In this document: positions 53,096 through 63,152 of the stretch, one piece after another | Layout: the number at the start of each line of letters is the position of its first letter | Numbering within the stretch: position 1 is the stretch's first letter | NCBI RefSeq assembly: GCF_030129945.1 | Contig: NZ_JARRAF010000007.1 | Span: 124,001-188,000, forward strand | Origin: Parachitinimonas caeni | GTDB taxonomy: Bacteria > Pseudomonadota > Gammaproteobacteria > Burkholderiales > Chitinimonadaceae | Reading direction: 5' to 3' | DNA: 64,000 nt | The notes under the pieces: model-generated | Databases searched by the model: none | Seen by the model: the letters and a program-made list of their open reading frames with translations, nothing else | What the model was told of the DNA's origin: nothing | Made by a program: the position numbers and the translations under genes

Positions 53096-53806
53096 ATGCC
53101 TTTACCTTCTCGCACCAAGCGGCAGACTCGCCGTAGTCTGCCGCCCGTCTGGCTGTTCGATCTCGACAATACCCTGCACGACGCCAATACCGATATTTTC
53201 CCCGCCATCAATCGGCAGATGGTCAACTACCTCGCCGAGCATCTGCAAATTGAAGAAGCGCACGCCGACAGGCTGCGACTCGAATACTGGCAGCGCTTCG
53301 GCGCCACCCTGCATGGTGTGGTGCGTAGCCATCGCCACATTGATCCAGAACACTTTCTGCGCCACACCCATGTGCTCCCACATCTCAGGCAGCAGATCCG
53401 GCCGATGCACGGCGTGCGTGCGGTGTTGGACCGGCTGCCTGGCCGCAAGCTGCTGTTCACGAATGGTCCGTTGATCTATGCCGTGTCCGTCCTGCGCGCC
53501 CTGCAGATTGAGGACATTTTTGACGGCATAGTCGCCATTCAACACTCGGCCTACCACCCCAAACCCCAAGCGATTGCTTATCGCCGCCTGCTCAAACGGT
53601 ATCGACTAGACCCGCGTCGCTGCATCATGGTGGAAGACACATTGGAAAACCTCGAAACCGCGAAGCGGCTGGGGATGCGCACTGTCTGGATCAGCCGGGA
53701 ACTGCGATCGGGCACCTGGGCAGACCATAAAATCCGCCATCTGCGAGAGCTGCATCAGTTGCTTCCCCATACCCGGAATATGGTTTTTCCAGAAAAAACA
53801 AGGTGA
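53096..53806 (+). CDS. HAD-type pyrimidine 5'-nucleotidase
   Basis: HAD-superfamily hydrolase of 236 residues. Motif I WLFDLDNTLHDA (nucleophile Asp), motif II LLFTNGP, the Lys of YHPKPQAIAYRR, and the motif IV acidic pair in IMVEDTLENLETAKRLGMRTVWI match the Ppx/SDT1 pyrimidine 5'-nucleotidase group. The cap insert is helical. Overlaps nothing; starts directly after the CBS gene, so probably co-transcribed. Confidence 0.85.
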   Translation: MPLPSRTKRQTRRSLPPVWLFDLDNTLHDANTDIFPAINRQMVNYLAEHLQIEEAHADRLRLEYWQRFGATLHGVVRSHRHIDPEHFLRHTHVLPHLRQQIRPMHGVRAVLDRLPGRKLLFTNGPLIYAVSVLRALQIEDIFDGIVAIQHSAYHPKPQAIAYRRLLKRYRLDPRRCIMVEDTLENLETAKRLGMRTVWISRELRSGTWADHKIRHLRELHQLLPHTRNMVFPEKTR

Positions 53807-53867
53807 TAAAGTTGTATCCCTTGCTATTCCGTGCTAAAAAGCGCGGCCCTTTTCACAGACTATCGCC

Positions 53868-54467
53868 ATGCTGATCCGTAAGCTCTTTCGTTTTGAAAAC
53901 GCCCACATTGTCCGCAACTGCAGCACTGACCGCTGCCGACGGTCGATTCACGGCCATAGCTACAAGATTGAAGTGCTGCTGGAAGCCCATGCCTTTGATC
54001 AGGGGCAGATGGTCTACGATTTTGGCCTGATGAAGGGAACGATACGCGATGTCATCGACGGTTTTGACCATGCGATCTGCTTCTGGGATCGCGACGATGC
54101 CGAGTACATTGCCTGGGCCAAGCACTACTCGGCACGCTGGATTTCGCTGCCAGTGTCACCGTCAGCCGAGCAGTTCTCGCGCATGTTTTTTGTGATGATC
54201 GATGCCATTCTCAAGAACACCGACATGAGTAATGGCGAAGCCGACGTGCACCTGCATTCGGTCATCGCACATGAAACCGAAACCGGCTATGCGCAGTGCT
54301 TTCGCGAAGATGCCTACAACCCGCGCATGGGAGAGATCAGGTTGACTGATATTGTTTTTTCCGAGCAGGTCAAAGCCGAATGGAAAGACCCCGCCATGCT
54401 GGACCGGCTTTTGCGCGGCGACCGTTTTGTAAACCCTGCCCATCCCTTACAGATCCCGCCCCAGTAA
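53868..54467 (+). CDS. queD: 6-pyruvoyl-tetrahydropterin synthase/QueD-family protein
   Basis: Protein of 199 residues with the zinc ligands of the family: FRFENAHIV (His), and HGHSYKIEVLLEA (two His). The acidic GQMVYDFGLMKGTIRDVIDGFDHAICF corresponds to the DFxxLKxxxxxxxxxLDH motif. The typical second catalytic Cys position is NCSTDRC before HGHSY. The insertion beyond about 130 makes it longer than most QueD proteins (about 120), so it could be a divergent paralogue rather than the queuosine enzyme. No other queuosine genes are adjacent. Confidence 0.75.
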   Translation: MLIRKLFRFENAHIVRNCSTDRCRRSIHGHSYKIEVLLEAHAFDQGQMVYDFGLMKGTIRDVIDGFDHAICFWDRDDAEYIAWAKHYSARWISLPVSPSAEQFSRMFFVMIDAILKNTDMSNGEADVHLHSVIAHETETGYAQCFREDAYNPRMGEIRLTDIVFSEQVKAEWKDPAMLDRLLRGDRFVNPAHPLQIPPQ

Positions 54468-54510
54468 ACCTCTGCACCGGCTCCTTGGCGCGAAATGCGG
54501 CGGGGAGCCA

Positions 54511-55626
54511 TCAATCGAGAATCACTTCCTTACGGCGCCACTCGCTGACGGCAAAACTCAGCAAGAAGCAGACCGCCGCATAGGGCCACCACTCGGACAC
54601 CATTTGCGTCAAACCAGACAGATGCAATAGATGGCCATAGTTCCAACGAAACAGCTTGAGAGTTGCCGACAGCACCTCGGTCAGCGGCCAGATCGCCGCA
54701 ACCATCTGAGCCGCCGCCAGCGACAAAGCCGCCACTAGCGCCCGCCAATTGCGACGGAGCCGGGTCAAAGGGACAAGGATCAGCAAACCCAGCAACGCCC
54801 CGGTCACCACATTCAGATTCAACCAGGCCATGAATTCACCTGGCTTGAGCATCAGCCCTGCCGCAGCAACCTTGATCGTCAATGACCCCAGCAGCAGCCC
54901 CAGAACCGTCGCCCAGGGATGGCGACGGGGCCTCACCAGCACCAGTCCAAACAAGGATACGCCAACCAGATTGAGCGTGACGCCGCCAGCTTCCAGCAGG
55001 CGCAGGAAGATCTCCGGATCGTGCAACGGAGAGACAAAAGGCTGCGGCAGCCCAGCTGGCTGCACCACAATTCCCAGTATTGGCACCGATGGATCCAACT
55101 GCGTCAGAAACCACAGGGCAAACAGCACAATACCCAGATCCGCCAACCCACCCGCCACAAACCACTGTTGACGCAGAATCTGCCAATGTCTGACCCACTG
55201 CGCGCGGTGCATCCAATACGCCGCCAATCCACCCAGAAATGTTCCGGCAGTGTTGGTCAGCATGTCCAGATTCGAAGCGATGCGACTAGGTAGAAACTGC
55301 TGGGCAAACTCAATCGAGCCACTGAGCATGGCCCCAGCCACCACGGCCAGGGCCAATGAATACCAGCGCGCGCGCAACAGCATGACCCAGGCGTAGCCGA
55401 TCGGCATGTAGGCCAGAACATTCAAGGCATTGTCGGCAAGGGTCTGATAGAAAGGCAGCGGGTAAGCGAGAAAGGCCAGCACCGGCTCGCCGGTAAAGCG
55501 CCAGCCGGAAAACGGGTACAGACTGACCACCAGCACGACCAAATGGTACGCAACCAGAAAGTAGCGCGACACTAGAGACGTCTGCTCGCCGCGCGCAAGG
55601 TAGGAGATGGAGAACCGCCAGCGCAT
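54511..55626 (-). CDS. VanZ-family membrane protein
   Basis: Polytopic membrane protein of 371 residues with about nine to ten helices. The N-terminal half is VanZ-like: DNALNVLAYMPIGYAWVMLLRARWY, GSIEFAQQFLPSRIASNLDMLTNTAGTFLGG. The second half has further hydrophobic helices and no known motif. The role is unknown; VanZ proteins are linked to glycopeptide tolerance in some bacteria only. The start at 55626 (MRWRFSISYLARG) is the first Met beyond a non-membrane upstream extension. Confidence 0.82.
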   Translation of the reverse strand: MRWRFSISYLARGEQTSLVSRYFLVAYHLVVLVVSLYPFSGWRFTGEPVLAFLAYPLPFYQTLADNALNVLAYMPIGYAWVMLLRARWYSLALAVVAGAMLSGSIEFAQQFLPSRIASNLDMLTNTAGTFLGGLAAYWMHRAQWVRHWQILRQQWFVAGGLADLGIVLFALWFLTQLDPSVPILGIVVQPAGLPQPFVSPLHDPEIFLRLLEAGGVTLNLVGVSLFGLVLVRPRRHPWATVLGLLLGSLTIKVAAAGLMLKPGEFMAWLNLNVVTGALLGLLILVPLTRLRRNWRALVAALSLAAAQMVAAIWPLTEVLSATLKLFRWNYGHLLHLSGLTQMVSEWWPYAAVCFLLSFAVSEWRRKEVILD

Positions 55627-55862
55627 GGGGCCACAGCTTAGCACGGGCCGACAGGCTGGCGGGTAGGTCGTCCCATCCTCCGCTTGTCCTGGCCCGACAC
55701 ACGGCAGGCCAGCCGCCCACATTTGTCAGACACGGCTGCTATCCTGAAACATCGACACTGTTGATGCTATGGGTCAGCGGCCATGTGCCTCCCCAACATC
55801 ACCAAGTTCGTGGCAATTCGCCCCTCTCCCAGCGTTTCTGCTTGATTACCCAGGAGTGCTTG

Positions 55863-56627
55863 ATGAACGAGCGTAAAAGAAGAGCCCTCCTCTCCCCCAC
55901 CATCGAACGCCTTCTGCAGCAGCACAACCCATCTATTGATGAGGGCTATCGAAGGGTGTGGGAGACCGAAGCCAAGCGCAACGCCAATTTCCTGCGTAAT
56001 ATCCTGCCAGATCGAATTGCCAGCCGACTCAAAACACCGGATTCCATCGTGGCGGAAGGACACCCGGATGTCAGCATCCTGTTTGCGGACATCGTCAATT
56101 TCACTCATCTGTCAGGCGAGCTGACGCCACAAGCCGTGGTGGAAATGCTCGATGGCTTTTTCACGCCTATCGATCTGCTCTGCGAACGACATTCGCTTGA
56201 GAAAATCAAGACTGTTGGCGATGCCTATATGCTGGCAGGCGGCCTGGAAACCGACCCTGCTTTCACCCATACCCAGCGCGTTCTGGATGCCGCTTTCGAC
56301 ATCATCACCCTGGCACAGCAACACCCCCCGGTGGCCGGTGCCCCCTTTGGTGTAAGGGTAGGCATTGCCACCGGCCCGATCATTGCAGGAGTGATCGGCC
56401 GCAAAAAGGTGACCTACGACCTTTGGGGCGACACCGTCAATATCGCGTCACGCATGTGCAGCGAGGCCGAGCCGATGCAAATCGCCATGGATGAGCTGAC
56501 CTACCTCAGCCTCTCCGATCAGATTGGCCAGCTGACAGCGGAGCAAGTGGAAATCCGTGGCAAAGGGTCGATGAAAATCTATCGAATTTCTCCTCCCAGC
56601 AGCCCAGGCTCGATTGCAACCGGCTAG
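55863..56627 (+). CDS. Class III adenylate cyclase, single domain
   Basis: Soluble cyclase of 254 residues. Metal site Asp76 in VSILFADIVNFTHLS, second Asp in KTVGDAYMLAGG, and substrate-specificity residues Lys116 (EKIKTVGDAYM) and Asp186 (VTYDLWGDTVNIASRM); Lys and Asp select ATP, so it should make cyclic AMP rather than cyclic GMP. A short helical N terminus (about 1-60) precedes the domain; no sensor or membrane part is fused. The ATG 55863 fits; the stop TAG is the first three bases of an element end at 56625. Confidence 0.87.
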   Translation: MNERKRRALLSPTIERLLQQHNPSIDEGYRRVWETEAKRNANFLRNILPDRIASRLKTPDSIVAEGHPDVSILFADIVNFTHLSGELTPQAVVEMLDGFFTPIDLLCERHSLEKIKTVGDAYMLAGGLETDPAFTHTQRVLDAAFDIITLAQQHPPVAGAPFGVRVGIATGPIIAGVIGRKKVTYDLWGDTVNIASRMCSEAEPMQIAMDELTYLSLSDQIGQLTAEQVEIRGKGSMKIYRISPPSSPGSIATG

Positions 56628-56690
56628 ATTCCGTTGACGCCAGGTTTGCAGATTGTGTTTCGCCGGAAAACGGCCTGGCTTTGCATTGCA
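56625..56690. mobile_element. MITE-like element, truncated copy 3 (left end)
   Basis: Begins TAGATTCCGTTGACGCCAGG and continues GTTTGCAG, GTGTTTCGCCGGAAAACGG and CCTGG, matching the left half of the copy at 16513. After about 66 bases the match is lost and no right end is found before dgt. The first TAG is the stop codon of the cyclase gene. The rest of the 173-base gap holds the dgt start region. Confidence 0.75.
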
Positions 56691-56800
56691 GCACCCAAGT
56701 GCTGGTGAGTCTTATCCGGAGTCGCGCAAAGGCGGATTTTTGTCGTGAAGGCAGCCCTCACTTACCATTGCTGGCCGTACACGCAACAAGAGGCAGAAAT

Positions 56801-58135
56801 ATGGCAACCCGGATGAGTTGGGAACGTTTGCTATCCGCCGACCGGCTCGGTATACCGCGCCGCACCGTCGCCGAGCGCTCGGACAGTAGTCGTACCGACT
56901 TTCACAAAGACCATGATCGCATCGTTTTCTCCAGCCCGTTTCGCCGCCTTGGCCGCAAAACCCAAGTCCACCCGATGACCGAAAACGATCATGTCCACAC
57001 CCGTCTGACCCACTCGATCGAAGTCGGCAGCGTCGGGCGCAGTCTGGGCATCATGGTTGGTCAACAAATTCAGGATCGTCTGCCGGGCCATATTACCCCC
57101 TACGACCTGGGCGCCATCGTCCAGGCAGCCTGCCTGGCCCACGACATTGGCAACCCCCCGTTTGGCCATGCAGGCGAATATGCGATTCGCGACTGGTTCC
57201 GGCGTGAATCCCATGCCTATCTGCTGCAAAACCTGTCCACTGCCGAGCGCAAGGATGTGCAGACCTTTGAAGGTAACGCCCAAGGCTTTCGCGTGGTTAC
57301 CCAGCTGGAAAACCATCGCTTTCAGGGCGGCATGCGGCTCACCTACGCCACACTGGGTACCACCCTCAAATACCCGTGGACCTCAGAACATGCTGGCCGC
57401 AAGGAAAAATTCAGCATCTATCAGGCAGAAAAGCCCTTGCTCGAAGAAGTCGCCAACGAACTGGGTTTGCCCGAGCGACATGCCAATCGCTGGTCCCGCC
57501 ATCCACTGTCTTACCTGATGGAGGCGGCCGACGACATCTGCTACGCCATTCTGGATCTTGAAGATGGCATCGAAATCGGCATGTTGCCTTATCAGGTTGT
57601 CGAGCCCATCCTGTTCAAGCTTTGTGGGGGCGATGATGATCTGCTCAGGCTGGAAGTCGCTGCGGCGCCATCTTATCGCCGCAAGATTTCGCTGCTGCGC
57701 GGCAAGTCGATAGATCGATGCGTGCGAGAAGTTTCCTCCGCCTTCCTGCGCCAACATGACACCCTGCTCAACGGTGAATTCGAAGGCGACTTGCTCGCAT
57801 CCTGCCCAGGCTTCGTGATCGAGGGTATCAACACCGCCAAGAAGCTAGCTCGGGAACAGATCTTCAAGAATCGCCGCAAAGTCGAGATTGAAGTTGGCTC
57901 GTTCACCTGCCTGGATATCCTGCTCGACGCCTTCTGCGACGCCACCTATCAGCTAAAGAACGGGCCCCAGCTCAGCTTTCGTAACCGCCGCATCCTCGAC
58001 CTGATGGAATACAACGCCCCCCAACCGGAATGGCCGCTATACCACTCCTATCTGCGGGTGCTCGATTTCATTGGTGGCATGACCGACAACTACGCCACCT
58101 ACCTGGCACAACAGGTCGGTGGAATGGGTCGTTGA
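56801..58135 (+). CDS. dgt: Deoxyguanosinetriphosphate triphosphohydrolase
   Basis: HD-domain enzyme of 444 residues splitting dGTP to deoxyguanosine and triphosphate. Metal ligands are in HVHTRLTHSIEVGSVGRSLG and CLAHDIGNPPFGHAGEYAIRDWF; TFEGNAQGFRVVTQLENH and SYLMEAADDICYAILDLEDGIE are family motifs. The N-terminal SSRTDFHKDHDRIVFSSPFRRLGRKTQVHP fits the dGTPase family. The start at 56801 has AGAGGCAG upstream. Length is typical for the group without a long insert. Confidence 0.93.
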   Translation: MATRMSWERLLSADRLGIPRRTVAERSDSSRTDFHKDHDRIVFSSPFRRLGRKTQVHPMTENDHVHTRLTHSIEVGSVGRSLGIMVGQQIQDRLPGHITPYDLGAIVQAACLAHDIGNPPFGHAGEYAIRDWFRRESHAYLLQNLSTAERKDVQTFEGNAQGFRVVTQLENHRFQGGMRLTYATLGTTLKYPWTSEHAGRKEKFSIYQAEKPLLEEVANELGLPERHANRWSRHPLSYLMEAADDICYAILDLEDGIEIGMLPYQVVEPILFKLCGGDDDLLRLEVAAAPSYRRKISLLRGKSIDRCVREVSSAFLRQHDTLLNGEFEGDLLASCPGFVIEGINTAKKLAREQIFKNRRKVEIEVGSFTCLDILLDAFCDATYQLKNGPQLSFRNRRILDLMEYNAPQPEWPLYHSYLRVLDFIGGMTDNYATYLAQQVGGMGR

Positions 58136-58290
58136 TCACCTCGCAACCCAGGCCCTGGCCACCCCGGATCAGCCAGTGCCGGATGCTGGGTGCTGTTGCG
58201 TTGATTAGACAGCCGGGCAAGCGCCAGATGCGACGGCAAGGCGGCGTGTTAGAATCCGGCGATCATGCTGAAACCTAAGGACTGCGCGCC

Positions 58291-59229
58291 GTGCCCGCCC
58301 ATTCGCTCCCTCGTCGCCTGGTAATTGCTACCCGTGAAAGCGCACTGGCGCTGTGGCAAGCACGCCACATTCAAAACCGCCTGCAAACGCTGTACCCCGC
58401 TCTTGAAATCAAGCTACTGGGTATGACCACGCAAGGTGACAAGATTCTCGACCAATCACTCTCGAAGATCGGGGGCAAAGGTCTGTTCGTCAAAGAACTC
58501 GAAACCGCACTCGCCGACGGCCGGGCCGACATGGCCGTGCACTCGATGAAAGACGTACCGATGCGTTTGCCTGATGGCTTCATCATTGCCGCCATCACCG
58601 AGCGTGAAGACCCGCACGATGCGCTGGTATCCAATCGCTACCAGCGCCTGCAGGATCTCCCTCCCGGCGCCATTGTCGGTACCTCCAGCCTGCGCCGCGA
58701 AAGCCAGCTGCGGGCGGCGTTTCCTCACCTGCAGGTACAGCCTTTGCGCGGCAACGTGCAAACCCGTCTGGCCAAGCTGGATGCCGGACAGTACGACGCC
58801 ATCGTGCTGGCTGCTGCCGGATTGAAACGCCTGGGCCTGTCAGACCGCATTGCCTGCATCCTCAGTTCGGACGAGAGTCTACCGGCTGTAGGCCAGGGGG
58901 CATTGGGTATCGAAATCCGCACCAACCGTCCCGAACTGGCCAGCCTGCTCGAACCCCTGAATCACCCTGCCACGGCCGACTGTGTTACGGCCGAACGGGC
59001 CATGAGCCTTCGTCTGAACGGCTCCTGCCAGGTACCGCTTGGCTGCTTTGCCGAAGTCGTTGAAGATCACTTTCTGCGGGTACGCGGCTTTGTAGCCAAA
59101 CCCGATGGTTCGCAGATACTGCGGGCCGAAGCCAATGGCAGTCGTCAATCCGCCCCAGCCCTGGGTCGCCAGGTTGCAGACCTGTTGCTGACCGAGGGCG
59201 CACAACCGTTAATTCAAGCCCAGGACTGA
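58291..59229 (+). CDS. hemC: Hydroxymethylbilane synthase (porphobilinogen deaminase)
   Basis: Heme pathway enzyme of 312 residues joining four porphobilinogens. [62 protein letters not shown] and LRRESQLRA match the family; the dipyrromethane cofactor attaches to Cys246 in [10 protein letters not shown]. The start codon is GTG 58291. First gene of the hemC-hemDX-hemY set, one base before hemDX. Confidence 0.96.
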   Translation: MPAHSLPRRLVIATRESALALWQARHIQNRLQTLYPALEIKLLGMTTQGDKILDQSLSKIGGKGLFVKELETALADGRADMAVHSMKDVPMRLPDGFIIAAITEREDPHDALVSNRYQRLQDLPPGAIVGTSSLRRESQLRAAFPHLQVQPLRGNVQTRLAKLDAGQYDAIVLAAAGLKRLGLSDRIACILSSDESLPAVGQGALGIEIRTNRPELASLLEPLNHPATADCVTAERAMSLRLNGSCQVPLGCFAEVVEDHFLRVRGFVAKPDGSQILRAEANGSRQSAPALGRQVADLLLTEGAQPLIQAQD

Positions 59230-59230
59230 T

Positions 59231-61177
59231 ATGCCAGCCCCGACCGAATTACCGCTCACCCATCGACGTTTTCTGGTTACCCGACCGGCCGCTCAAGCCG
59301 AGCATCTTGCCGGGCTTATCCGAGCCGCTGGCGGGCAGGCCATCATCCTGCCGATGATCGAGATTGCGGCGACCGAAGCCCCTGCCGCGCTGGATTCGGC
59401 TCTGGCAAGACTCGAAGAATTCGACTTTGCCGTATTCGTCAGCACCAATGCCATTGCCGAGGTCGGACGCAAGTTACCTGATGTCTGGCCAGCCAATGTG
59501 GTCGCCGCCGTGGTCGGCCCCGCCAGCGCTGAAGCCGCACGGGAACTGGGAATCGGGGGGGTCATCGAACCCACCGAACGCTTCGACTCGGAAGGTTTGC
59601 TGGCAAGGCCAGAGCTGGCGGACATGAAAAACAAGAAAGTTGTGGTCTTCCGGGGCAATGGCGGACGGGAACTGATTGTCGAAGAATTATCCGCCCGTGG
59701 TGCGATCGTCGAAGTGGTGGAAGCCTATCGCCGCCTGCCACCCAAAGTGACCGCAGCCGAACTCGAAGCAGCCCTGAGTGACGGATGCGATGGCATCATC
59801 GTGACCAGCAGCGAGTCGGTTCGTAATCTCTACCAGATCAGTAACGACCACACCCGGCCGCAACTTTGCGCCGCGCTCACCTTTGCCCCCCACTCCAAAG
59901 TCGCCGACACTGCACGGGATTGCGGGGCTGGCCGCGTGGTACTGACCGCAGCGGGAGATGCAGGCATCGTCGCCACCCTCGAAGAATTTTTTGCAGCACC
60001 CGATATTGAGACTGCCGTATCCGGGCCTGATTTGCCGCCGGTGACCCTACCGGCCCCCGCCCTTAGTCTCGACAAGGTCAGCAGCACCGATACGTCGGCC
60101 ACGGATTCGCCGCACAGCTATGCGCCGCCCCCTCCTCGCTTCGACAAACCGGCAGACGAGGCCAAGGCCCAGCCGACGGCGGATAAGCTGTCCCGTCGCC
60201 GGGTGCAGCTACCCCTGTATGTTGCAGCTGGTGCGGTCGTACTGAGCGCGGGCTTGTCGGTATGGCACCATCGCAACCAGACCGATTTGCGACTGGAAAC
60301 CGGCACCCAACTCAATCAAGTCAGAAAATCCATTGCCGATGGCCAAGCCACCGCTGGCATGCACGAAAACCGTGAACGTGCGCTGGAAGCCCGCATCGCC
60401 GCCCTTGAAAGCCGGCTGGCCGAGTCACAAAGCCAGCAGGTGGCACTGGAGGCCATGTATCGCGACCTGACAGGGGATCGCGAAGACGCCGTCCTGGCAG
60501 ATGCCGAACAAACATTGCAACTTGCCAACCAACAGCTGCAACTCGCCGGCAATGTCAGCCTGGCCCTGACTGCGCTGTATGGCCTGGATGAACGGCTGCA
60601 GGGTTTTGGCAAGCCCAACTTCATCGCCTTGCGCAAAGCACTGGCACATGACATCGACGCTCTCCGGCGCCTGCCTTACGTCGATACGGTTGGCCTGGCC
60701 GCCAAGATCGATACTTTAGCCGGCACGATTGACGCGCTGCCGTTGCAGATTGATCTACGCAGCGAAGGGGGTGAGCCACCCAGCTCCATCGCTGCCGATG
60801 CCAGCTTCTGGCAGCGACTGAAAGCCGACGTAGCACGGGAACTGCACCAGATCATCAAGATCCGGCATATGGATAAACCAGACGCGATGCTGATGACACC
60901 TGAGCAGAATTTCTCTTTGCGGCAGCACGTCAAACTGCGCCTGCTCAATGCCAGGGTAGCCTTGCTGCAGCGGGACGAAACCAGCTATCAAGCCGACATC
61001 AAGGCCGCCGAACGGTATCTGAAGCAATTCTTTGATGGTCGTGCACAATCGACCCAGGCCACGCTGGCAGGAATCAAGACCCTGCGCGAGACAAAGCTGG
61101 TGGTCGAGTACCCCAACCTTGCTGATAGTCTGGCCGCCGTGCGAGACAGCCGGCCCAAGAGCGGAGGGAATCAGTGA
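59231..61177 (+). CDS. hemDX: Uroporphyrinogen-III synthase fused to HemX-like protein
   Basis: Fusion of 648 residues. The first 260 residues are HemD, which closes and inverts hydroxymethylbilane to uroporphyrinogen III (RRFLVTRPAAQAEHLAGLIRAAGGQAIILPMIEI, FDFAVFVSTNAIAEV, DGIIVTSSESVRNLY). After a Pro-rich linker a membrane helix (about 337-352; LPLYVAAGAVVLSAGLSVW) leads to a periplasmic coiled-coil HemX part (ALEARIAALESRLAESQ, AEQTLQLANQQLQLAGNVSLALTALYGLDERL). HemX has no known enzymatic role. The frame is intact, so the fusion is genuine. Its stop overlaps the hemY start (GTGA). Confidence 0.93.
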   Translation: MPAPTELPLTHRRFLVTRPAAQAEHLAGLIRAAGGQAIILPMIEIAATEAPAALDSALARLEEFDFAVFVSTNAIAEVGRKLPDVWPANVVAAVVGPASAEAARELGIGGVIEPTERFDSEGLLARPELADMKNKKVVVFRGNGGRELIVEELSARGAIVEVVEAYRRLPPKVTAAELEAALSDGCDGIIVTSSESVRNLYQISNDHTRPQLCAALTFAPHSKVADTARDCGAGRVVLTAAGDAGIVATLEEFFAAPDIETAVSGPDLPPVTLPAPALSLDKVSSTDTSATDSPHSYAPPPPRFDKPADEAKAQPTADKLSRRRVQLPLYVAAGAVVLSAGLSVWHHRNQTDLRLETGTQLNQVRKSIADGQATAGMHENRERALEARIAALESRLAESQSQQVALEAMYRDLTGDREDAVLADAEQTLQLANQQLQLAGNVSLALTALYGLDERLQGFGKPNFIALRKALAHDIDALRRLPYVDTVGLAAKIDTLAGTIDALPLQIDLRSEGGEPPSSIAADASFWQRLKADVARELHQIIKIRHMDKPDAMLMTPEQNFSLRQHVKLRLLNARVALLQRDETSYQADIKAAERYLKQFFDGRAQSTQATLAGIKTLRETKLVVEYPNLADSLAAVRDSRPKSGGNQ

Positions 61178-62376
61178 GAATCCTGATCTGGGCCATTGCC
61201 CTATTCGCCATTGCCGTCGGTCTGGCGCAATTTGCCCAGATCAACACCGGCTATGCCTTGCTGTTTGTCCCGCCCTACCGCGTCGAGCTGTCGCTCAATA
61301 CCTTCGTATTGTTGATTCTGGCGGTCATTGGCCTTGGTTACGGCGCCTTGCGCCTGGTGGACTGGGTCTTGCTGCTGCCTAACACTGTCCGCCGTTATCG
61401 TGGCGAGCGCCGGATCAAAGAGGCTCGCGCACTGCAGCAGGACGCGCTGCTAGCCTGGTTTGAAGGCCGCTATATCCGCGCGGAGAAGTCGGCACAAAAA
61501 GCACGCGAGCTGGAGACCGAACCCCGCGCACAGCTGGTGAACTCACTGATTGGCGCCAAGGCAGCGCACGCCTACCGCAACTTTGAAACCCGCGACCGTT
61601 ATCTCGAAGAAGCTCGCAGTGCCAGTAAGGACAATAGTCTGGCACTCGCCATGATTGAGGCAGAGTTGCTATACGAACAACGGCGCAGCCAGGATGCGCT
61701 GGCGGCCGTCGAGCGGGCATTGGCCATTTCGCCCAGACTGACTGCGGCACTGCGATTGGAGTTGCGCATCCGGCAGCAACTAAACCAGCCGGAGCGCGTA
61801 CTGGAACTGGTTTCCCAGCTCGAACGCAGCGACGCGCTGGATACTGAGCAGTCATCGCGCATCCGCATCTATGCCCGGATAGCCCAGATTGAACGTGGCC
61901 AGATGAGCCCGAGCGAACTGAAGGACTGGTGGAGCAAGATTGACGAGAAAGAACGGGTGGACCCTCGCCTCGCCTCGACCGCAGGTCGTTGTTTTGCAGA
62001 AATCGGCGAAGGCAAAATCGCCCTGGAAATCGTCGCAGAAGCCATCCAAGCCAATCCCGATAGCGGTTTGATTGAACTATATGGACGGCTGGCCAATCTG
62101 GGTGGGCGCGAAATCGACACGCTGGCCCAGCTGCAACAGGCGGAAAGCTGGCTAAAGACGCGGCCCGATGATCACGTCCTGCTCCTGGCGCTAGGCCGTC
62201 TCTGCCGTGCTCGCGGATTGTGGGGCAAGGCCCAGAACTATCTGGAAGCCAGCATTGCCGTACAACCTTCGGTTGTAGCCCATGCCGAGCTTGCACAGCT
62301 GCTCGAGCACATTGGCCAACCAGATCAGGCAGACCGCCATTTCCGGCGTAGTCTCGCTCTGGCGCTTGATCGCTGA
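61174..62376 (+). CDS. hemY: HemY-like TPR membrane protein
   Basis: Membrane-anchored protein of 400 residues: two N-terminal helices (about 1-20 and 42-65) and a TPR-rich cytoplasmic or periplasmic region from about 85 (RIKEARALQQDALLAWFEGRYIRAEKSAQKARELE). Matches the proteobacterial HemY family (PF07219), distinct from the protoporphyrinogen oxidase of the same name in Bacillus. It has an unclear role in heme synthesis. The GTG start overlaps hemDX by four bases. Confidence 0.92.
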   Translation: MRILIWAIALFAIAVGLAQFAQINTGYALLFVPPYRVELSLNTFVLLILAVIGLGYGALRLVDWVLLLPNTVRRYRGERRIKEARALQQDALLAWFEGRYIRAEKSAQKARELETEPRAQLVNSLIGAKAAHAYRNFETRDRYLEEARSASKDNSLALAMIEAELLYEQRRSQDALAAVERALAISPRLTAALRLELRIRQQLNQPERVLELVSQLERSDALDTEQSSRIRIYARIAQIERGQMSPSELKDWWSKIDEKERVDPRLASTAGRCFAEIGEGKIALEIVAEAIQANPDSGLIELYGRLANLGGREIDTLAQLQQAESWLKTRPDDHVLLLALGRLCRARGLWGKAQNYLEASIAVQPSVVAHAELAQLLEHIGQPDQADRHFRRSLALALDR

Positions 62377-62438
62377 GCGACAGGCAGATGACCTGCGGAG
62401 AATGTCACCTCCGCCCAGTTATCGGTTGCACACTTAAC

Positions 62439-62464
62439 AAAGGCTCCATCAGGAGCCTTTGTGC
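62439..62464 (+). terminator. Terminator of the hem gene set
   Basis: Stem AAAGGCTCC (62439-62447) and GGAGCCTTT (62452-62460), loop ATCA. Follows hemY by 62 bases. Confidence 0.82.
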
Positions 62465-62486
62465 CTATTCGGATGACAGACCTGCT

Positions 62487-63092
62487 TCACGGCGCAACCG
62501 CTAAGGGTTTGGTAGCAAATTCGGTAAGGATCACCACCATTCTCTGGCGATGATCGCGGTCATGCTCGATCAGCATCTCTGTCAGATCAAACACATCCAC
62601 CTCCTGCCCGAGTGCCAGCAACCTGCCTTTGCGTGCATAGCCTGCGGCATTAAGCCGCCCTAGACGGGTCACCAAGGTCTGACGGACATCCACAAAATCA
62701 CGAATCGCTGCAGGTGCAGGCTGACACATATAGGCACGCTCTGTCGGCCAGTTGCTGACATCAACGCTGGCGAATAAGGGAATGTCCTCTGCCAGGGTTC
62801 TTGCAATACGCAATCCGTATAACTCGCAGTCGCAATCCCGTACATGCCATAGATGTTCGAGCAACGTCAGATCGTCGTGCTCAGGCTGACGCGACAACAG
62901 ATGGCCGGGTAGCGAAAGATAAATACTTTCGATAAAGCCAATCATCTCTGCAAGTTGATTGACAAGCCGCAGCCGCTGGCTTTCAAAGCCCTTGTCCGGG
63001 CATAAATCGTTGTGCAAATCTTTGGCCTTGAAAATAGGGTTGTCGCGGATTTCGGCGGATAAAACAGCTGGCCAGCTCGCCGACGTACTCAC
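62487..63092 (-). CDS. DinB-superfamily protein
   Basis: Helical protein of 201 residues. The probable metal site is built by His in LTLLEHLWHVRDCDCELYG and His residues in MLIEHDRDHRQRMVVIL, as in DinB/YfiT-type proteins. Such proteins act as metal-dependent thiol transferases or have unknown roles. The N-terminal 45 residues (WPAVLSAEIRDNPIFKAKDLHNDLCPDKG) precede the bundle. Convergent with hemY. Confidence 0.75.
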   Translation of the reverse strand: MSTSASWPAVLSAEIRDNPIFKAKDLHNDLCPDKGFESQRLRLVNQLAEMIGFIESIYLSLPGHLLSRQPEHDDLTLLEHLWHVRDCDCELYGLRIARTLAEDIPLFASVDVSNWPTERAYMCQPAPAAIRDFVDVRQTLVTRLGRLNAAGYARKGRLLALGQEVDVFDLTEMLIEHDRDHRQRMVVILTEFATKPLAVAP

Positions 63093-63152
63093 ACCGAGAC
63101 CCTTCTACAGAAACTGACCAGCCTCAAAGCCTGGCATGGCACAGCATGAAGG

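Noticed and set aside
59231-61177. hemD-hemX fusion as a sequencing or frame artefact
   Set aside because: The frame is continuous with a plausible linker and membrane helix. HemD-HemX fusions are known in other proteobacteria, so it is genuine but not novel.
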